Origin: Trichostrongylus colubriformis
Lineage: Eukaryota; Nematoda; Chromadorea; Rhabditida; Trichostrongylidae
NCBI GenBank assembly: GCA_963978905.1
Contig: OZ022256.1
Span: 5,377,501-5,441,500, forward strand
Reading direction: 5' to 3'
Length of the DNA stretch: 64,000 nucleotides
Under the pieces are notes generated by a model. The model was not told the origin of the DNA, made no database searches, and saw only the letters and a list, made by a program, of their open reading frames with translations. The first letter of the stretch is position 1; each line of letters opens with the position of its first letter. The position numbers and the translations under genes were made by a program. Shown here in pieces: positions 49,090-61,336 of this stretch.

Positions 49090-50834
49090 TTCAGGGTGGA
49101 ACGATTTTCGACAGCATAAAGCAAGGAATTATTTGACTACATGTACCTTTAAGCACACGCCATGCTTTTGGCTCCCAAAAAGAACTGCGGAAGTGTTGAA
49201 ACGTCGATATGAGGGCTGTTACAGTGAAGACATTATGGAGAAGACTTCATATACATCCTCATCAGACTGAAACTTTATACTGTGGGCTGTCACAGTAACT
49301 AGCTTCCTCATTCTCTACAATCTTTTCTGCTTTCAGTCGGAATTTGCATATAATGGAAAAACTCACAACAGAATCACTTATATTACATACATCCGAGTTT
49401 TTTACACATTTAAAGGAACCGGAAGGGGTCCGAAACAAGAGGAAGATGCAAAGAAATGAGCATTTTGTAACGAACACCCAAGGTTAGAAGCGATAATAGG
49501 CGAAAAACCCGGACTGAAAAGCGCGACGCTGCGGTGTGTATTCGCATCCCGTTCGCATCCAACAACAAATTTTCCGAGTTGTCCGCTGTAGGAGACGGGC
49601 CGCGGGCCAACGTTAGTTGTAGCACCTGAGTCTCAGCGCAGTGGAGTGGCCATTCCCACTACATTAGCATTCATGTCAGTACATCTAGAAACAATATAAG
49701 AAAGAACAAAGTAGAAAGTAAAAGGAAAAAACAAATTTATAATAGAAACATCTCCTTTTGGCACCATGCCTAGGCATCAGATTGGCGAGTTTGTGCAATG
49801 GCTGCCACTCAAACTCGTCCACCCTACGTCTGTTCTACCGCAAGCCAAAATTACTCCCTTCCGGTGTCTTTGACTTCACAAATAAATGCCTTCATTCGTT
49901 AGCCTGTATCTTAGACGTAAGTGGTCCAGTCATCTAGCCAAGATCTCGCAATCAGTAGTAGTAAATCAATCGTTTCGTGAAGCAAACCCACTCATGGGTG
50001 AACTGACCCCGCACTGATCTTCGGAACACTTGCAACACACCCGTACAGACAGCAAACTGAGGATAAGCTTGGTAAGGACGGTCGACGTCCGAATGAGAGC
50101 TTCATGAAAGCAGTCAGCTTCTAGGTAGAAGTAAGTGGAAAGCAGGACCTATCGGCCAGATTGAAATACCATTCCTCAGATACTCAAATGCATTGTCACG
50201 ATGCCATGAACTGGGAATCACAGCCACGGTCAAACGCTGAGCCGAGAAATTTTATTTGAGAAATACGGCACATCACATCCTACCCATTTACGATGCTACG
50301 TTCCCACCTCCCTCACCCCATCTCTCCACTGTCCCGCAATGTCGTATTCACAACCCTTTTAGATCCTGATCACACCGTAATCATTGAAAACACATAGATT
50401 CTGAAAATTCGAGAATTGCTGGAGATTTCTTCCCCTGATATAAAGAAAATTCCAGGAAAATACTTTTCCCTGATATGATCTCCCTTGAGGATTCTTCAAC
50501 TCTTGCTTAACCCTTCATGTAACCACTATCTCACCTTCAAGGCATGGTGAATTGCAATAAAAATGGCTTTTCGCCACACATTTATCTTCAATACGAAATC
50601 TTTTGAGCATTTGGCTTCTACAGCAAAAATTTGAGGTTTTTCTCACATACCCTCCAATCTGGGACCAATCGAAGGTTTCAAAGCAGTAAGAGGAAGGTAT
50701 CTAAGGTGAGATGAAAGGTATGTAAGGCCTGGATAATGTCCGATAAGAAATTTACTCCAAACCGGTCTGGAAGTCGTTGAATCAACTAGTTTTGTCCTAG
50801 TACTTCACTTCGTTAAAGTAAACCAACATCCAAA

Positions 50835-51002
50835 CTATGTCGCTGATCTTTTCACGTGCTTCTCGACTGATTTTTCATACTCTCTCTCACCCTCCTTGTT
50901 TGCCAACCTCTTCAAGCAGTCTGCCTCCATCGCATTGACTTTTGATCTTTTCTCAGGGGTAAGCGGTGTTTCCACGTGAACGAGAACTTTCGATAGCATC
51001 AT
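50835..51002 (-). other. Unassigned 55-codon charged frame
   Basis: The minus strand runs from ATGATG at 51002 to TAG at 50835. It starts MMLSKVLVHVETPLTPEKRS and continues NAMEADCLKRLANKE. A possible donor GGTGAG follows LANKE. The composition looks like a coding exon, but no family is recognised. Confidence 0.28.
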
Positions 51003-51106
51003 TCTTTTTTGGTATCGTATTAGTGTACTACTTAGCAGCAGCTATTTGACTTTTGACAACTGGAAGTGATTTTTGACCTTCCCGTCATTTGCTACTCATC
51101 ACCAGT

Positions 51107-51304
51107 TTAATTTTTATCAACGTACAAGGTACATGCTCTCCCTCTAAAAAACTGCTGTCGCAGCTCTTTCAAACCGCTCAAGAACGAGAACACCAGACCA
51201 TTTCTTATCAGTGCGACTTCCAGTTCTCTATATTTTGCAACTCTCATGAAGCCTCTCTCCGCTACTTCTTCCTTTACACTTTCGAAGTCTTTTATACGTC
51301 TCAA
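51107..51304 (-). other. Unassigned 65-codon charged frame
   Basis: The minus strand reads RRIKDFESVKEEVAERGFMR and onward. It may belong with the similar frame at 50835-51002. Its first part lies in the 334-bp duplicated segment and is open again in the second copy. Confidence 0.22.
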
Positions 51305-51857
51305 GAGAAGCTCTGAAATGCACTTCCTTAAACTACTGAAATCTCAGAGCACTTGAAAAATGCACATTATAGGTGATTCTGTTTACAATTATGTTTGTCC
51401 TGTTTGTTTTTGTTTGCTTCTTTTTTTTTTCTCACGGAGTCCAGCGGCGGCTCAGAAAGGACATTTTCACGCGTCTTCGGCCTGTCTAATAATTCGAATA
51501 GGCTGAAGAAAGTCTAAATGGGTGTGCCAGACTATTTCTTATCAGTGCGACTTCCAGTTCTCTATATTTTGCAACTCTCATGAAGCCTCTCTCCGCTACT
51601 TCTTCCTTTACACTTTCGAAGTCTTTTATACTTCTCAAGAGAAGCTCTGAAATGCACTTCCTTGAACTACTGAAATCTCAGAGCACTTGACAAAAACACA
51701 TCATAAGTGATTCTGTTTACAATTATGTTTGTCCTGTTTGTTTTTGTTTGCTTCTTTTTTTTTCTCACGGAGTCCAGCGGCGGCTCAGAAAGGACATTTT
51801 CACGCGTCTTCGGCCTGTATAATAATTCGAATAGGCTGAAGAAAGTTTAAATGCGTA
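51194..51857 (+). repeat. Two direct copies of a 334-bp segment
   Basis: Copy 1 spans about 51194-51527 and copy 2 about 51528-51857. For example, TTTCTTATCAGTGCGACTTC occurs at 51201 and 51535. Differences are few, so the duplication is fairly recent. Each copy holds a poly-T tract and a short inverted motif TTCGGCCT...AGGCTGAA. Confidence 0.9.
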
Positions 51858-52380
51858 TTTTTGCTCCCTTATACAATCTTTTGTTGGTCAGCTTGTCTCA
51901 AATATGGCCAATGTGATAGGATTGTTACTCTCCCTTCACTCTTCCGTCTTTAGGGTGGATAGCAGGAAAGGTCGAATACCACTTGATTCGTTGAAATGAC
52001 GGCTTTTCTTGTCTTTTCTTCTTCAAAAATGTACCTCACTGGTCAGCGCACAAATTCTTGTTTGCGGCGTAACTTTTCTGTTTGGCTGGTTGGTGTTTTG
52101 GAATGTTCGATTTACAATTATGCTAACACTTGTTGTTTTACTGATGTACGCCTTGAGCAGATGATAAATAAGTAAATAGATGGCGTGAAGGTCAACCACG
52201 AAGCCGGATATTTTGTGGGGATACGGTGCAGCTTAAAAAACGTCTAGGCGCTTTAGTTCACATGCTTTGAAACCAGTCGTGATGAACATTGGAACGATTC
52301 CTTATCTGTTCACTGTCCATCATTCTAATCACTCAGTACATACTTTGTTCACCAGAGGCCCTAGTCGAGTGATTTCTGTT

Positions 52381-55300
52381 ATGTCGTCGCCTTTCGTCCT
52401 TATTCTGTTCTCATTTCTCATGCCAACATGGAGTAACGCTTATAAGATGGCCCTTTTCGTACCTGATATGGCCAATAGTCAGGTGAATCCTCCTTCTTCA
52501 CCGTCAGTTCATTTTCGAAGGATCTTTCATTCAGGTAATTTTCAATGCTCGAGTAGCGGAAACGTTGGCAAAGGCCGGTCATGATGTCACTATGGTAATG
52601 ATCACGGCGTATGATGAAAGAGATTCGAGTGACGTAAAAATCATGAAAGATGTCAGGAGTACGTTGATCTATAGATTGATATTTTTGACATTTGCCTTCA
52701 TGGCACTGGGCTTTGCAAAATTTTTCACAAATTTATTATGTTCTCAAATCGATAAGCCGCCTGTTGCCGTTCATCAGCCTAAAGCCCCATTACTTTTTGC
52801 CGCTTTCTCCGTTTACTTGTAAACCGCTTTGGATGCTTCTCGTATTTTGTTGAAGTGTTATCTGTGTTAAAGGCATCACTAGGGGTAAGGGAATGCTGAG
52901 ATGTGGGAGTACATGTTCTCTGAAACGAACTTTCTACTTCAGAAGGGGTCACTTATAGTGAAAATCGCGCATTTTCTAAATTGGCCTGAAGGTAGCAAAT
53001 CGAAGTGTGACTTTTCATGGATTCGAATCTGTTCACCACGAATGTTTAATTTATAATTATTTATTCGCGATTTTGCAAATTCAACAAACAAGTAACCTAA
53101 CAATCACATAAGTCTTCTGACTTCTTGTCTACAATGGTAGCAGGTCTCTATAAACATTTTGGTGCCATGCCAGGGAGGGGATGGGAGGAGGGGAGGGGGG
53201 AAGGGAGGCTGATATTATCCCACTGTGAACCCTACTTTTGCTTTGCCCCAGAGGGAGGAATGAGAATCCTCGGTTTCCTGCAATGATGCCTAAGCAAAAA
53301 TGTACACTTGATTATGGTTGAATTGACCCCTCAAAAAATTATAAAATGCCTCTCCCTCAATGCAATAACACCAAATTTCATTAGATATAATCAAGCTATG
53401 TTTTGTCTTGACGAGAATCTTGGCATAGCGCCCATCTGTGGCCTGCTGGCCCGGGCTCTCGCCACGATCATCGTAGTGGTATGGTTCGACGAGCGTTATT
53501 AATGAGCACGTCGCGACAATGCCGGTGCCTCTGCCGAAAAGTATGAAAGCGAGGTTGTGGTGACGTTTCGAAGTGACGATACACCTTCGTATATATAGTA
53601 TTTTCAGTTCATCGCGTGAATGGCTCCTGCGGTCTGAGTAGGAAACAACTCGAAGAAGAGCAACAAAAAACAATGTTTAAGGTTTATAACTAAGTTTATA
53701 CAAACCTTTTGACGCAAATGTCTAGCAAACGTTCTCAACTGACTTGTGGGGCTATTTAAGGCCTCACCCTGTGGTGAATGTAACGAGCGCTCTATGGTAA
53801 ATTCTTAAACCTTGAGGTTACTTTTTTAAAGGACTTCTCCATTTGGGATCCGAAACTTCGAGCGCGTATCGACAAAATGGGAACGCTTCTAACACAAGTG
53901 TGCCAAAGTGAGCTCTATTGATTAGCTTTGGTATTTATATGAATAAGCATCTCAATATGTTTTTTTTTTTTTGCATGGAGTGTACCTAATTAAGAAGTGG
54001 TGCAAAACAAGGAGTTTCTGGAATGGTTGGTCGCACAACAATTTGATTTGGCATTCTCCCACATTTATGATGTATGCCATATTGGTCTTATTCATTATGC
54101 TAAAATTCCGTCATGGATTTGGCTGAACAGGTAAGCTGTAGAACATTCTCACATTAGTCCATACTTTTCCGATAATTGTTTTACAGTGGTGGCCTGATGG
54201 ATTTTGTAGCACATCACATGGGAGTGCCGATAATACCAAGTTATGTTCCACGTACGTTACTTCTCAAATACGAAACTTTAAAAACTACAAATATTTACCC
54301 ACTAAAAGTGGGCTCTCTTTAGGGCAAACAAAGTCAGTAGGACCTCTTCCCGATGAAGTGAGGTGGGGAGGAAGGGGAGCTCAGAGGTGTAAAAATTCCC
54401 ACCCAGCACAGTAGCACACAAAGGCACGCCTTGAGATAAAATGGCCCATTTCCCTCAGTGGATCGATACATGTGTATCTGATGAGGCCGCGTTCATACTT
54501 TGCGCACCGGCAGCGGGTGTATATCGCTAGGACAGAACCGTCGCGTGGCCGTGTTCGGCACGCGACGTTTCTGTCCTAGCGATATACACCCCACCGGCAG
54601 CGACGGCACTCTAGTGACGCGTTTGTAAAAAAGCTCTACCCAACCACACTACAATATGATGGTAGTGGCGAGTGCCACAAACTCAAATTCGAGGGCTCTT
54701 GCCACGGTCATCGCTATGTAGTGTGGCTGGTTCGAGCGTCCCACAAACGGAGGGCGTCACCAGAGTGCCGCTGTGGTCGGCAGCGGGCATATGTACTCAC
54801 CAGTGCCGAAACCAAACAGGTGAGTTCCTTGTTCTGAAAAAGCCCTCACGCAAGCGAAAACCGCTAGGAACGCCCCCAGAAAATAGAGTTCCGTTATCAT
54901 GCCATTATCCTGTAAGGCTCAATGTCTTAAAAGCTGATCTCTGTTGTTTATTGCAGGGGTTGACACTTTTTAGCGAGAACTTCCAACAGTTTCCCGGTCG
55001 GGATTATCGCGAATGTGCCTTTGTGTGTTCCCACAAGGAGTTTTTGTTTCCTTCACAAGCAGAATTAGTAATCATGTACCGCCTAAGGTAAGAAGAAAGT
55101 GAGAACTGGTTAGACATATCTCTGATGATAAATATTTTAGTTTAGAAGAGGGGATATATGGTGAATTGAGAAGCACGGCTTAGGTCTTATCGTGATCCCA
55201 CAGTAGTGCGACTCCCGATGCCACGCATCTGCCGTGGTAGTTGCAGGCGAGACAGCTTTTGCGGCCAGCTGATTAGCCCTCGTCCTTGTGCATCTAACAC

Positions 55301-58300
55301 ATTGGCTAGTGAAGCAGAGGAGCACGAAATGTAAACAATGAGAAAGGGGTATCGAAGTCCCATTTCTCGAGATTTACGCAGTTTTATTTTGTTCTTTCTT
55401 TACTGTTACACTGCTGAGCGCCCCACCATGAATTTTTTTTTGTTATTTCACGGTCGGCTAACTTACCCATCCCGGTTTTTTAAAGTCACAGTTCACGTAA
55501 AATGAGTACCTCAGTCCCATCAAACAGCCCCTTCCACAACTGCAAACCGTGTGCGATCATCGCGGCCCGAGGTTGAGTGCTTAACGCGTAAAGAACATGT
55601 GAATTAGATGGTGTCCACCGTCTCGAGATGGTCCACACCCATCTTCGATTCAACCAGCAGGTAAGCGGAGGTTTTTACTTTCATGAGAGGCATCATATCG
55701 TCTGGGATAAGAAATAACAGGAAATACCATTGTAAAAAAGCCTAATGTAGTGTATGTACCCGGTGTTTCCTCCACAGCGTCCTGAGTGTCGACAGTAGAG
55801 ATCAATAGGTTTATTAGCAACAGCGAATAATAAGCAGGAACAGAATCAATTAGAATAGGGTGGTAGGTAGGTAGTGCAGAAAGGTGGTGACGTGTCGGCT
55901 GGTGGTGTCGGGTCCAACGGCAGACGGCGGTCGACGGCGGTAAACGGCGATAGACGGCTTCCGTGGGCCACTGCCCGCTCCACGGGGGTCGAGGGGGAAT
56001 CACAACACTCACTACTGGGTGGCCGTGGCCTCCTTTTATAGCCCCCTCCGGGCTCTCTTGACCACCCGCGGGGTGGCGAGCTCGAGATCACGGACGCCTA
56101 CTCTCGACACTTTTCGGATGATATCATCACGTTGAAGCTGGTCCGAGGGCTTGCTTTTATGCCGCAAACTCGTCGAAACCAAGGCTTAGAAACACTTTAT
56201 CTTCAAGTTATCGGAAAGCTTCTTTGTCCCCCCTTCACACTTGTATTTGCTAGCACTGTCGACTTTATGGAGCGCGACGAGGTACGAAAATTATCGTAAA
56301 CTGTGCCTTTATGATAGGCGGTAGATGTAAAAATTACTCCTTGCGGGTTAGTATTGACGTTGTCAATAACTTCAGCGCCATACCTCATCTTTAGTGACAA
56401 CAAAGTTCCCATTGCCCTTTTCAGCATCACTTATGGAAAGCATGGATAAGATGAATTTCTTGGAGAGGACGAAAAGCTTTGTTGGACATTCAATTTTGCC
56501 AGCAATATGGAAGAAGTGGGTTATCTTGATTTTCTCTTTCTTATTCTCCCTAGCGTTAGTTCCGCGCCGTCCAAAGTCATCTGTTCTTGTCAAACGTCGC
56601 CACTTCCTTCTATTCAAGGCATCCTCCGCCGTGACTTCATTTCGATGAGGTCGCACTTAATCACGTCCCTCCACCTCATATTTGAGGCTTCACGTAGTCG
56701 CATTCCTCGCGCTTTTAACTCCAGTGCTTTTCCTATGGGGTGGTCCGCTGATCCCCTCAGCACGTGTTCATACCATCGCGGCCACTGCTCTTTCAACTTG
56801 AGCTGGACAGGAGCCGTCTACGTCATCGCTCTCACGCCCTCATTCCTGATCTTGTCCAGTCGTCCAACCGCATGCCCATCTCAAAATCCTCATTTCAGCT
56901 GCGTGCAGCTGCCTCTCATGTATCTTAGTAATGGGCCAGCACTCGCTTCCGTACAGAATTGCGGGCCTTACTACCGCACGATAAACATCTCCTTTGAGCT
57001 CCCTGGAGCATTGCCGATCGCACAGTATTCAAGTAAACTCCCTCGATTTATCCATGCCGCCCCCATGGCGGTCCCTTATTGCTTCTAGGCATTCTTCGGA
57101 GCTTATGAACTTGGTCTTATTGACGTTCAATCGGAGCCCATTCTTTGCCAGCCTGTCCTGCCATTGCTGTACTTTCGCTTGCAGTTCTTCCCTGCTTTCC
57201 GCTCCCAGCGCTATATCGTCCACCATGAGTGGATAATCTTGATCATTTTAAACGTTGCATAACGCACGTTTGCGTAAGTCTTTGTTGAATGAATGGGAAT
57301 CCTCGTGGAGGAACCAAGAGGGATAATAAGGATGATTAGAGAATGAAATATGGTCATCACAAATAAACGCTAGCTACCAAATGAGACGGTGTGTGATGAA
57401 ATTCACAGGGTAAAGCGCTGCTCAGTGAGGCTTCGCGCTGACCGGAATCCTCTTGTTGTCCTGCACGTGCTCTGAGCGCCATACAACACAGATTTGGCTC
57501 TTATCGGTGCAACAGAGATTTAGCACGCATCAAATCGCGCATGGAAAAGAAAGCAGGCCGGAAGATAGGGAGTCCCTTTTTAGTGCTTCAGTCATTCCAT
57601 TTCCATTTAGCTTTCCTTCGAAGTCGCATTGATTGCATCTTTATATCTTCACCTCCATTATTCGATCAAGTTATCGTATGCAAAGTTTTCAACACTTTCT
57701 ATACTCATATTCAGAACATTCGCTGATCGAGAAACGGAGGTCTTCCGTCAAGAGATCGATTCAAACTTTCCGGATCTTGTTGACGTTGCAAAAACCTGTC
57801 CTCTGGTGAGGTTTTTCGATTAAGAGCGAGATAGAGCAACCGTTCGAGCAGGAGTGCATTTTAGGTGATGGTAAACTCTAACGAGTTGTACGAGTTGACA
57901 CGACCAACACTGGCGAAAGTTGTAAACATTGGAGGAATCGGTATACAAGTAAAGGATGTTAAACCACTGAATAAGGTATGTCTCTCATTTATAGGGACCT
58001 TCCTAAGGTCTGTGGTAGGTGCCAGTGGGGCGCAGCGAGAGTCGCAGATTCCTCGACGGGAGGGGTCGTGTTTGACTGAATAGGAGTGTGGGGGGGGGGG
58101 AGGGTCGCACTTTGAGAGGCCAGCGATAAGCACTAAAACTCGAACTTTCAATGAGGAGATGAGAAGCAAAGGGTATTTCACAGCAAATCGGTGTGGCGAA
58201 ATGAGAACTAATTTTCTTCTTGCTTTAGTGAGGGATATATAGTAATGAACTACCTTGCACCTATGCAACCTAGCAACATTTCCTCGTATAAAAGGAGGTC

Positions 58301-61262
58301 GTACTGAAGTGGCTACTTTCCTCGACACCTGGGAGTGCTTTGGGTGCCAGGCGGTCATTGCACCGCAGATGATAGGGATGCTATTCGTATGAGGTGTTTC
58401 CATCGTGCAAGTGTCTGGTGCGGCTCGCTTGTAACTTCGCGATCGCCGCCTCGCCGCGGTTGGCCCCTATTGCTTCACAGTCGATAATTGTTCCCAATCA
58501 TGTCAGGTCATATATTAGCCCTTTACTCGGGTATCACTTGTGGGGTGCAGAAAGGTGGTGAGAGGACTGATAAAAACTACACCTAGGAGTTCCAACAAAT
58601 AGCGGACAGTTGTGATGGACTCGTGATCTTCTCGTTTGGTTCCGTGACACCAAGTCATCGTATGCCGATAGAATGGAAAAAAGCTTTTCTGGAGGCTTTC
58701 TCACGTTTTCCTAAACTGAATTTCGTTCTCAGATATGAAGGAACCGATTTGAAAGGTCAGTCGTACATTGTATCAACCAATTTTTATTTGCTTTGAACGG
58801 TTTAAATTGTCGAAGAATATCTTCTTATTAAGGCTGTTATTGGTTATCGATACTATTCTTTTTATTATTGCTACTATTATTGTTTTATTATTATCTTATG
58901 GATTACACGTAATACATTGTATCACATTATATTACATTGTATTATTACATATTATTAATTACATTTAATTACATGTAATTGAAGTACATGTATTATGCAG
59001 ACCTGCTTCCTCCAAACGTTTTTCTATCAAAATGGCTACCACAAGCAGATCTTTTGGGACATTCCAAAACAGTGGCATTTATATCGCATGGGGGATACAA
59101 CAGCTTACAGGTATCTTTTTTTTTGACTACCTACACTATCTACTTATTCTATTTAAGTTCGTTTCAGTGAAAAGTAATGAATAAGTGCTGTTTTGAGGAG
59201 GCAATCACAGCCGGCGTTCCATTACTGACCATACCTCTGTTTGGAGATCAACCACGAAATTCTAAGTTGGCAGAAAGACATCATTTTGCTGTCAGTCTAA
59301 GAAAAAGCGATCTCAGTGCTGACACCATCGCTCAGGCTTTGGACAAGCTGCTGACTGACAAAAGGTAAGTGTGATAGCTCGCAGACATAGTTATAATTGC
59401 AGCTACACCTGGCTCAATCCTCTTATAAAGGGCAGTTTTCGAACAATGCATAAAAAAGCAACAGCCAGCATTAGGTAGGGCACTATTGAAGATGCATCGC
59501 TACAGCGAGAATCATGGTAGCAGGGTTTGTACCGTGTTTACCTTGAATCGGAAGGAGGTGGTGTAGTTACAGGTGGGGGGCACTCCCACTCACATGGTGT
59601 GGAGATCAAATCTCGCATCAACGCCCGCTCAGGCCAACCAAGTTTGATCCCTCCGGGGTTGATGGATAGGTTCCAGACTTGTATGGGAAGATAAAAGCAC
59701 TGACTCGTATATCGTCTAGCCCCAGCTCGTATATCGGGTAGCCCCCGCAAGCCATTGTGTAGGCCAAATCGTACTTGATTGCCTCAAAAATCTGAATGGA
59801 ACTAGAGTGCGCGGCGCGTCTCCTGTAAGGTATTTATTATGGTCAAAGTCAAAAACTGACAAGCTGTTCTGCTGGCTGAGCTGCGCTTTTGTCATTGGAG
59901 CACCTTGTCTGCAACGACACCTCTTTGAACACTCATTTTTCAGCAAAACTCGTTTGGTATCTCTTCTTACTCTATAATTCATTGTCACCCAATATCTACA
60001 ATGAATGCGGTCATTTCCCACACTGGCTCTGGTGAAGGCTGTAAACCCAGGCCGAGATGTACTTCACAAAAGCTATGTGCCATGTGTTCTCTCTTGAGCT
60101 ACACGCGATGAGATACTCTACTTCCCTTCCCTGAGCCACGGAGCACAGGGAGACATGCAAATGGAAGGCGAAGCTTACATAAAGTCTCGATGACAGCATT
60201 TTCAAATTTTGCAAAGAGGCACCAGGCGGTCATTGCACCACCTGGCGGGAAGCGGTCATCCTATGCGACGCGCTCATAGTGCATGTGTCGCACGCTCGCC
60301 GCTTTGCCATCCAGCGCCGCCGCCACTGGTGCCTATTGACGCACTGACATATGACAGAATCGCATCGCTCTTGTAGACAATATTTCTTGCAATAAATTCT
60401 CCACACTACGCCTACGGTAACAAACAATCAGCCACTGTGTAGTTCATAGAAATAGGAGGACACCTCTGCTTGGTAGCCTGAATAGCGTGCGCTGTGGAGG
60501 AACCACTCATGCTCTCGGCAGGAATCACTCCTTCAAATATTGATTATAACATAAATGGAAGTGACTTGAGCTGATTAAAACGTGAGATGACTGTGTCATT
60601 CTTCGAGTGGCTCTACTTACTCACGCAATCTTTGTGAAAAACTGTCCCCCCTCCTCTTTGAGATTGACGCATAGTAGGTCATCGATATTCATAGCGCTGC
60701 TGCCTGGCACAACCCTAGTTAAAAGTACGATTATCGATCGACGTCTCTTTAGTGATCGACTCACCGGCGCAGAATCTTTTCACAGTCCAAAAAAATGGTC
60801 AAAAAAAAAAGATCTCTAAATAAGATTTAGGAAACAACCCGCTTTTTTGAACCCGAAATACAACCTTTTTCGAAAAGCTCGTCCCATACGTCGCCCTGAT
60901 TAAGTAAGCTGTGAAAGTGGATCAAGACTATCGAAAAAGGAATGGGAGTCATCCAACATTATGTTTTTTCAAGCTACTCCAAAAACGTCAAGAGATTATC
61001 GCAAATGGTAAAGAAGAAGCCCGTGAGCGCAGAACATCTACTGGTTCGATGGGCTGAATTCGCCGCCGAATTCAAAACGCTAGAAAATCTTGTACCTGCT
61101 GGCACAAAACTCAGTTTTGTCCAATATCATTCACTAGATGTTATAGCATTTTTGTTGACAATTCTATTTGTAATTCTGTTTGTTGCTTGGAAATTGTTGA
61201 AATTAATGCTGTTGAAAATGTATTCTCTAGCATCTGGAGCCAGGAAACAGAAGCAAAACTGA
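52381..61262 (+). CDS. UDP-glucuronosyltransferase (UGT), complete, 533 aa, 13 exons
   Basis: Exons: 52381-52482, 52535-52658, 53608-53681, 53832-53907, 53998-54130, 54187-54251, 56425-56515, 57715-57805, 57865-57975, 58587-58755, 59001-59110, 59198-59364 and 60974-61262, in frame throughout. UGTs transfer sugar from a UDP-sugar to lipophilic substrates in the ER lumen. A signal peptide ([14 protein letters not shown]) precedes [10 protein letters not shown]. The N-terminal acceptor domain includes [16 protein letters not shown] and [10 protein letters not shown]. The sugar-nucleotide domain has [20 protein letters not shown], then [11 protein letters not shown] joined to [18 protein letters not shown], the UGT signature. 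A hydrophobic helix ([17 protein letters not shown]) and a basic tail (GARKQKQN) end it, as in membrane-anchored UGTs. The residue where many UGTs have the catalytic His of SH reads Gln (ANSQV). The 533-aa length is normal. Introns 6 and 7 hold mobile elements. Confidence 0.92.
53165..53210 (+). other. G-rich tract in UGT intron 2
   Basis: Runs of three or more G separated by one to three bases, continuing for about 40 bp (GGGAGGGG, GGGAGG, AGGGGAGGGGGG). This would permit G-quadruplex folding on the plus, transcript-sense strand. Confidence 0.5.
54485..54800. mobile_element. MITE-1-related foldback in UGT intron 6
   Basis: It begins GGCCGCGTTCATACTTTGCG, nearly the same terminus as MITE-1. 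It contains a nearly perfect hairpin (54515-54591, arms GGGTGTATATCGCTAGGACA and complement). A second, larger foldback follows (about 54597-54785, GGCACTCTAGTGACGC against GGCGTCACCAGAGTGCC). A matching right terminus was not found, so the element seems truncated or internally rearranged. Confidence 0.65.
55787..56109 (-). mobile_element. Candidate solo LTR in UGT intron 6
   Basis: A 323-bp segment bounded by TGTCGA...TCGACA. On the minus strand it has GGGCTATAAAAGGAGG (about 56029-56045) followed about 230 bp later by an AATAAA (near 55811), the promoter and poly(A) order of an LTR. No matching second LTR or internal region is present, and the 5-bp flanks (CTGAG / CTTTT) do not match, so target duplication is unproven. 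Confidence 0.4.
56525..57240 (-). mobile_element. RTE reverse transcriptase 3' fragment in UGT intron 7
   Basis: The minus strand reads [20 protein letters not shown] (RT motif with VDD in place of the usual ADD). Then, through frameshifts, it reads [50 protein letters not shown] and [15 protein letters not shown]. This is the palm-to-C-terminus order of nematode RTE elements, 5'-truncated and broken by frameshifts. It ends only about 10 bp from UGT exon 7. Confidence 0.85.
58344..58500 (+). repeat. Dispersed repeat, copy a, in UGT intron 9
   Basis: It begins GCCAGGCGGTCATTGCACC and includes GC-rich CGCCGCC sequence, resembling 60220-60370 in the same orientation. Similarity is patchy beyond the first 20 bp. 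Confidence 0.35.
60220..60370 (+). repeat. Dispersed repeat, copy b, in UGT intron 12
   Basis: It begins ACCAGGCGGTCATTGCACC, matching 58344 onward, and ends with a similar GCC-rich stretch and CTATTG. The rest of this 1.6-kb intron shows no coding sequence. Confidence 0.35.
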
Positions 61263-61336
61263 TCTTCTCACATTTTGATAAACTTATCGTATTTTTCTTC
61301 ATCTTTACCAGGAATTTTACATTGTATTGTAATGTT

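Larger units (their letters stand above)
47332..52380. other. Region between the array and the UGT gene
   Basis: No complete gene can be supported. It holds a foldback element, an orphan exon-like segment, an endonuclease-like scrap, two lysine/glutamate-rich minus frames and a 334-bp tandem duplication, listed separately. The minus frames at 47294-47794 and other open frames show no homology I recognise. Confidence 0.5.

Noticed and set aside
53290..53673. 127-codon minus-strand open frame in the UGT
   Set aside because: It overlaps UGT exon 3 (53608-53681) in antisense and has no recognised domain.
54672..55091. 139-codon plus-strand open frame in UGT intron 6
   Set aside because: Its first part is foldback-element sequence, there is no homology to UGT, and skipping it joins exons 6 and 7 in frame at a conserved position.
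55650..56091. Pro/Arg-rich minus-strand frames (120 and 81 codons)
   Set aside because: They lie within the candidate LTR, and the composition reflects GC-rich repeat sequence rather than a protein.
56507..57088. 193-codon plus-strand open frame in UGT intron 7
   Set aside because: It is the antisense of the RTE reverse transcriptase fragment. The minus strand carries the recognisable motifs.
57861..58403. 180-codon minus-strand open frame
   Set aside because: It is antisense to UGT exon 9 and the following intron, with no domain.
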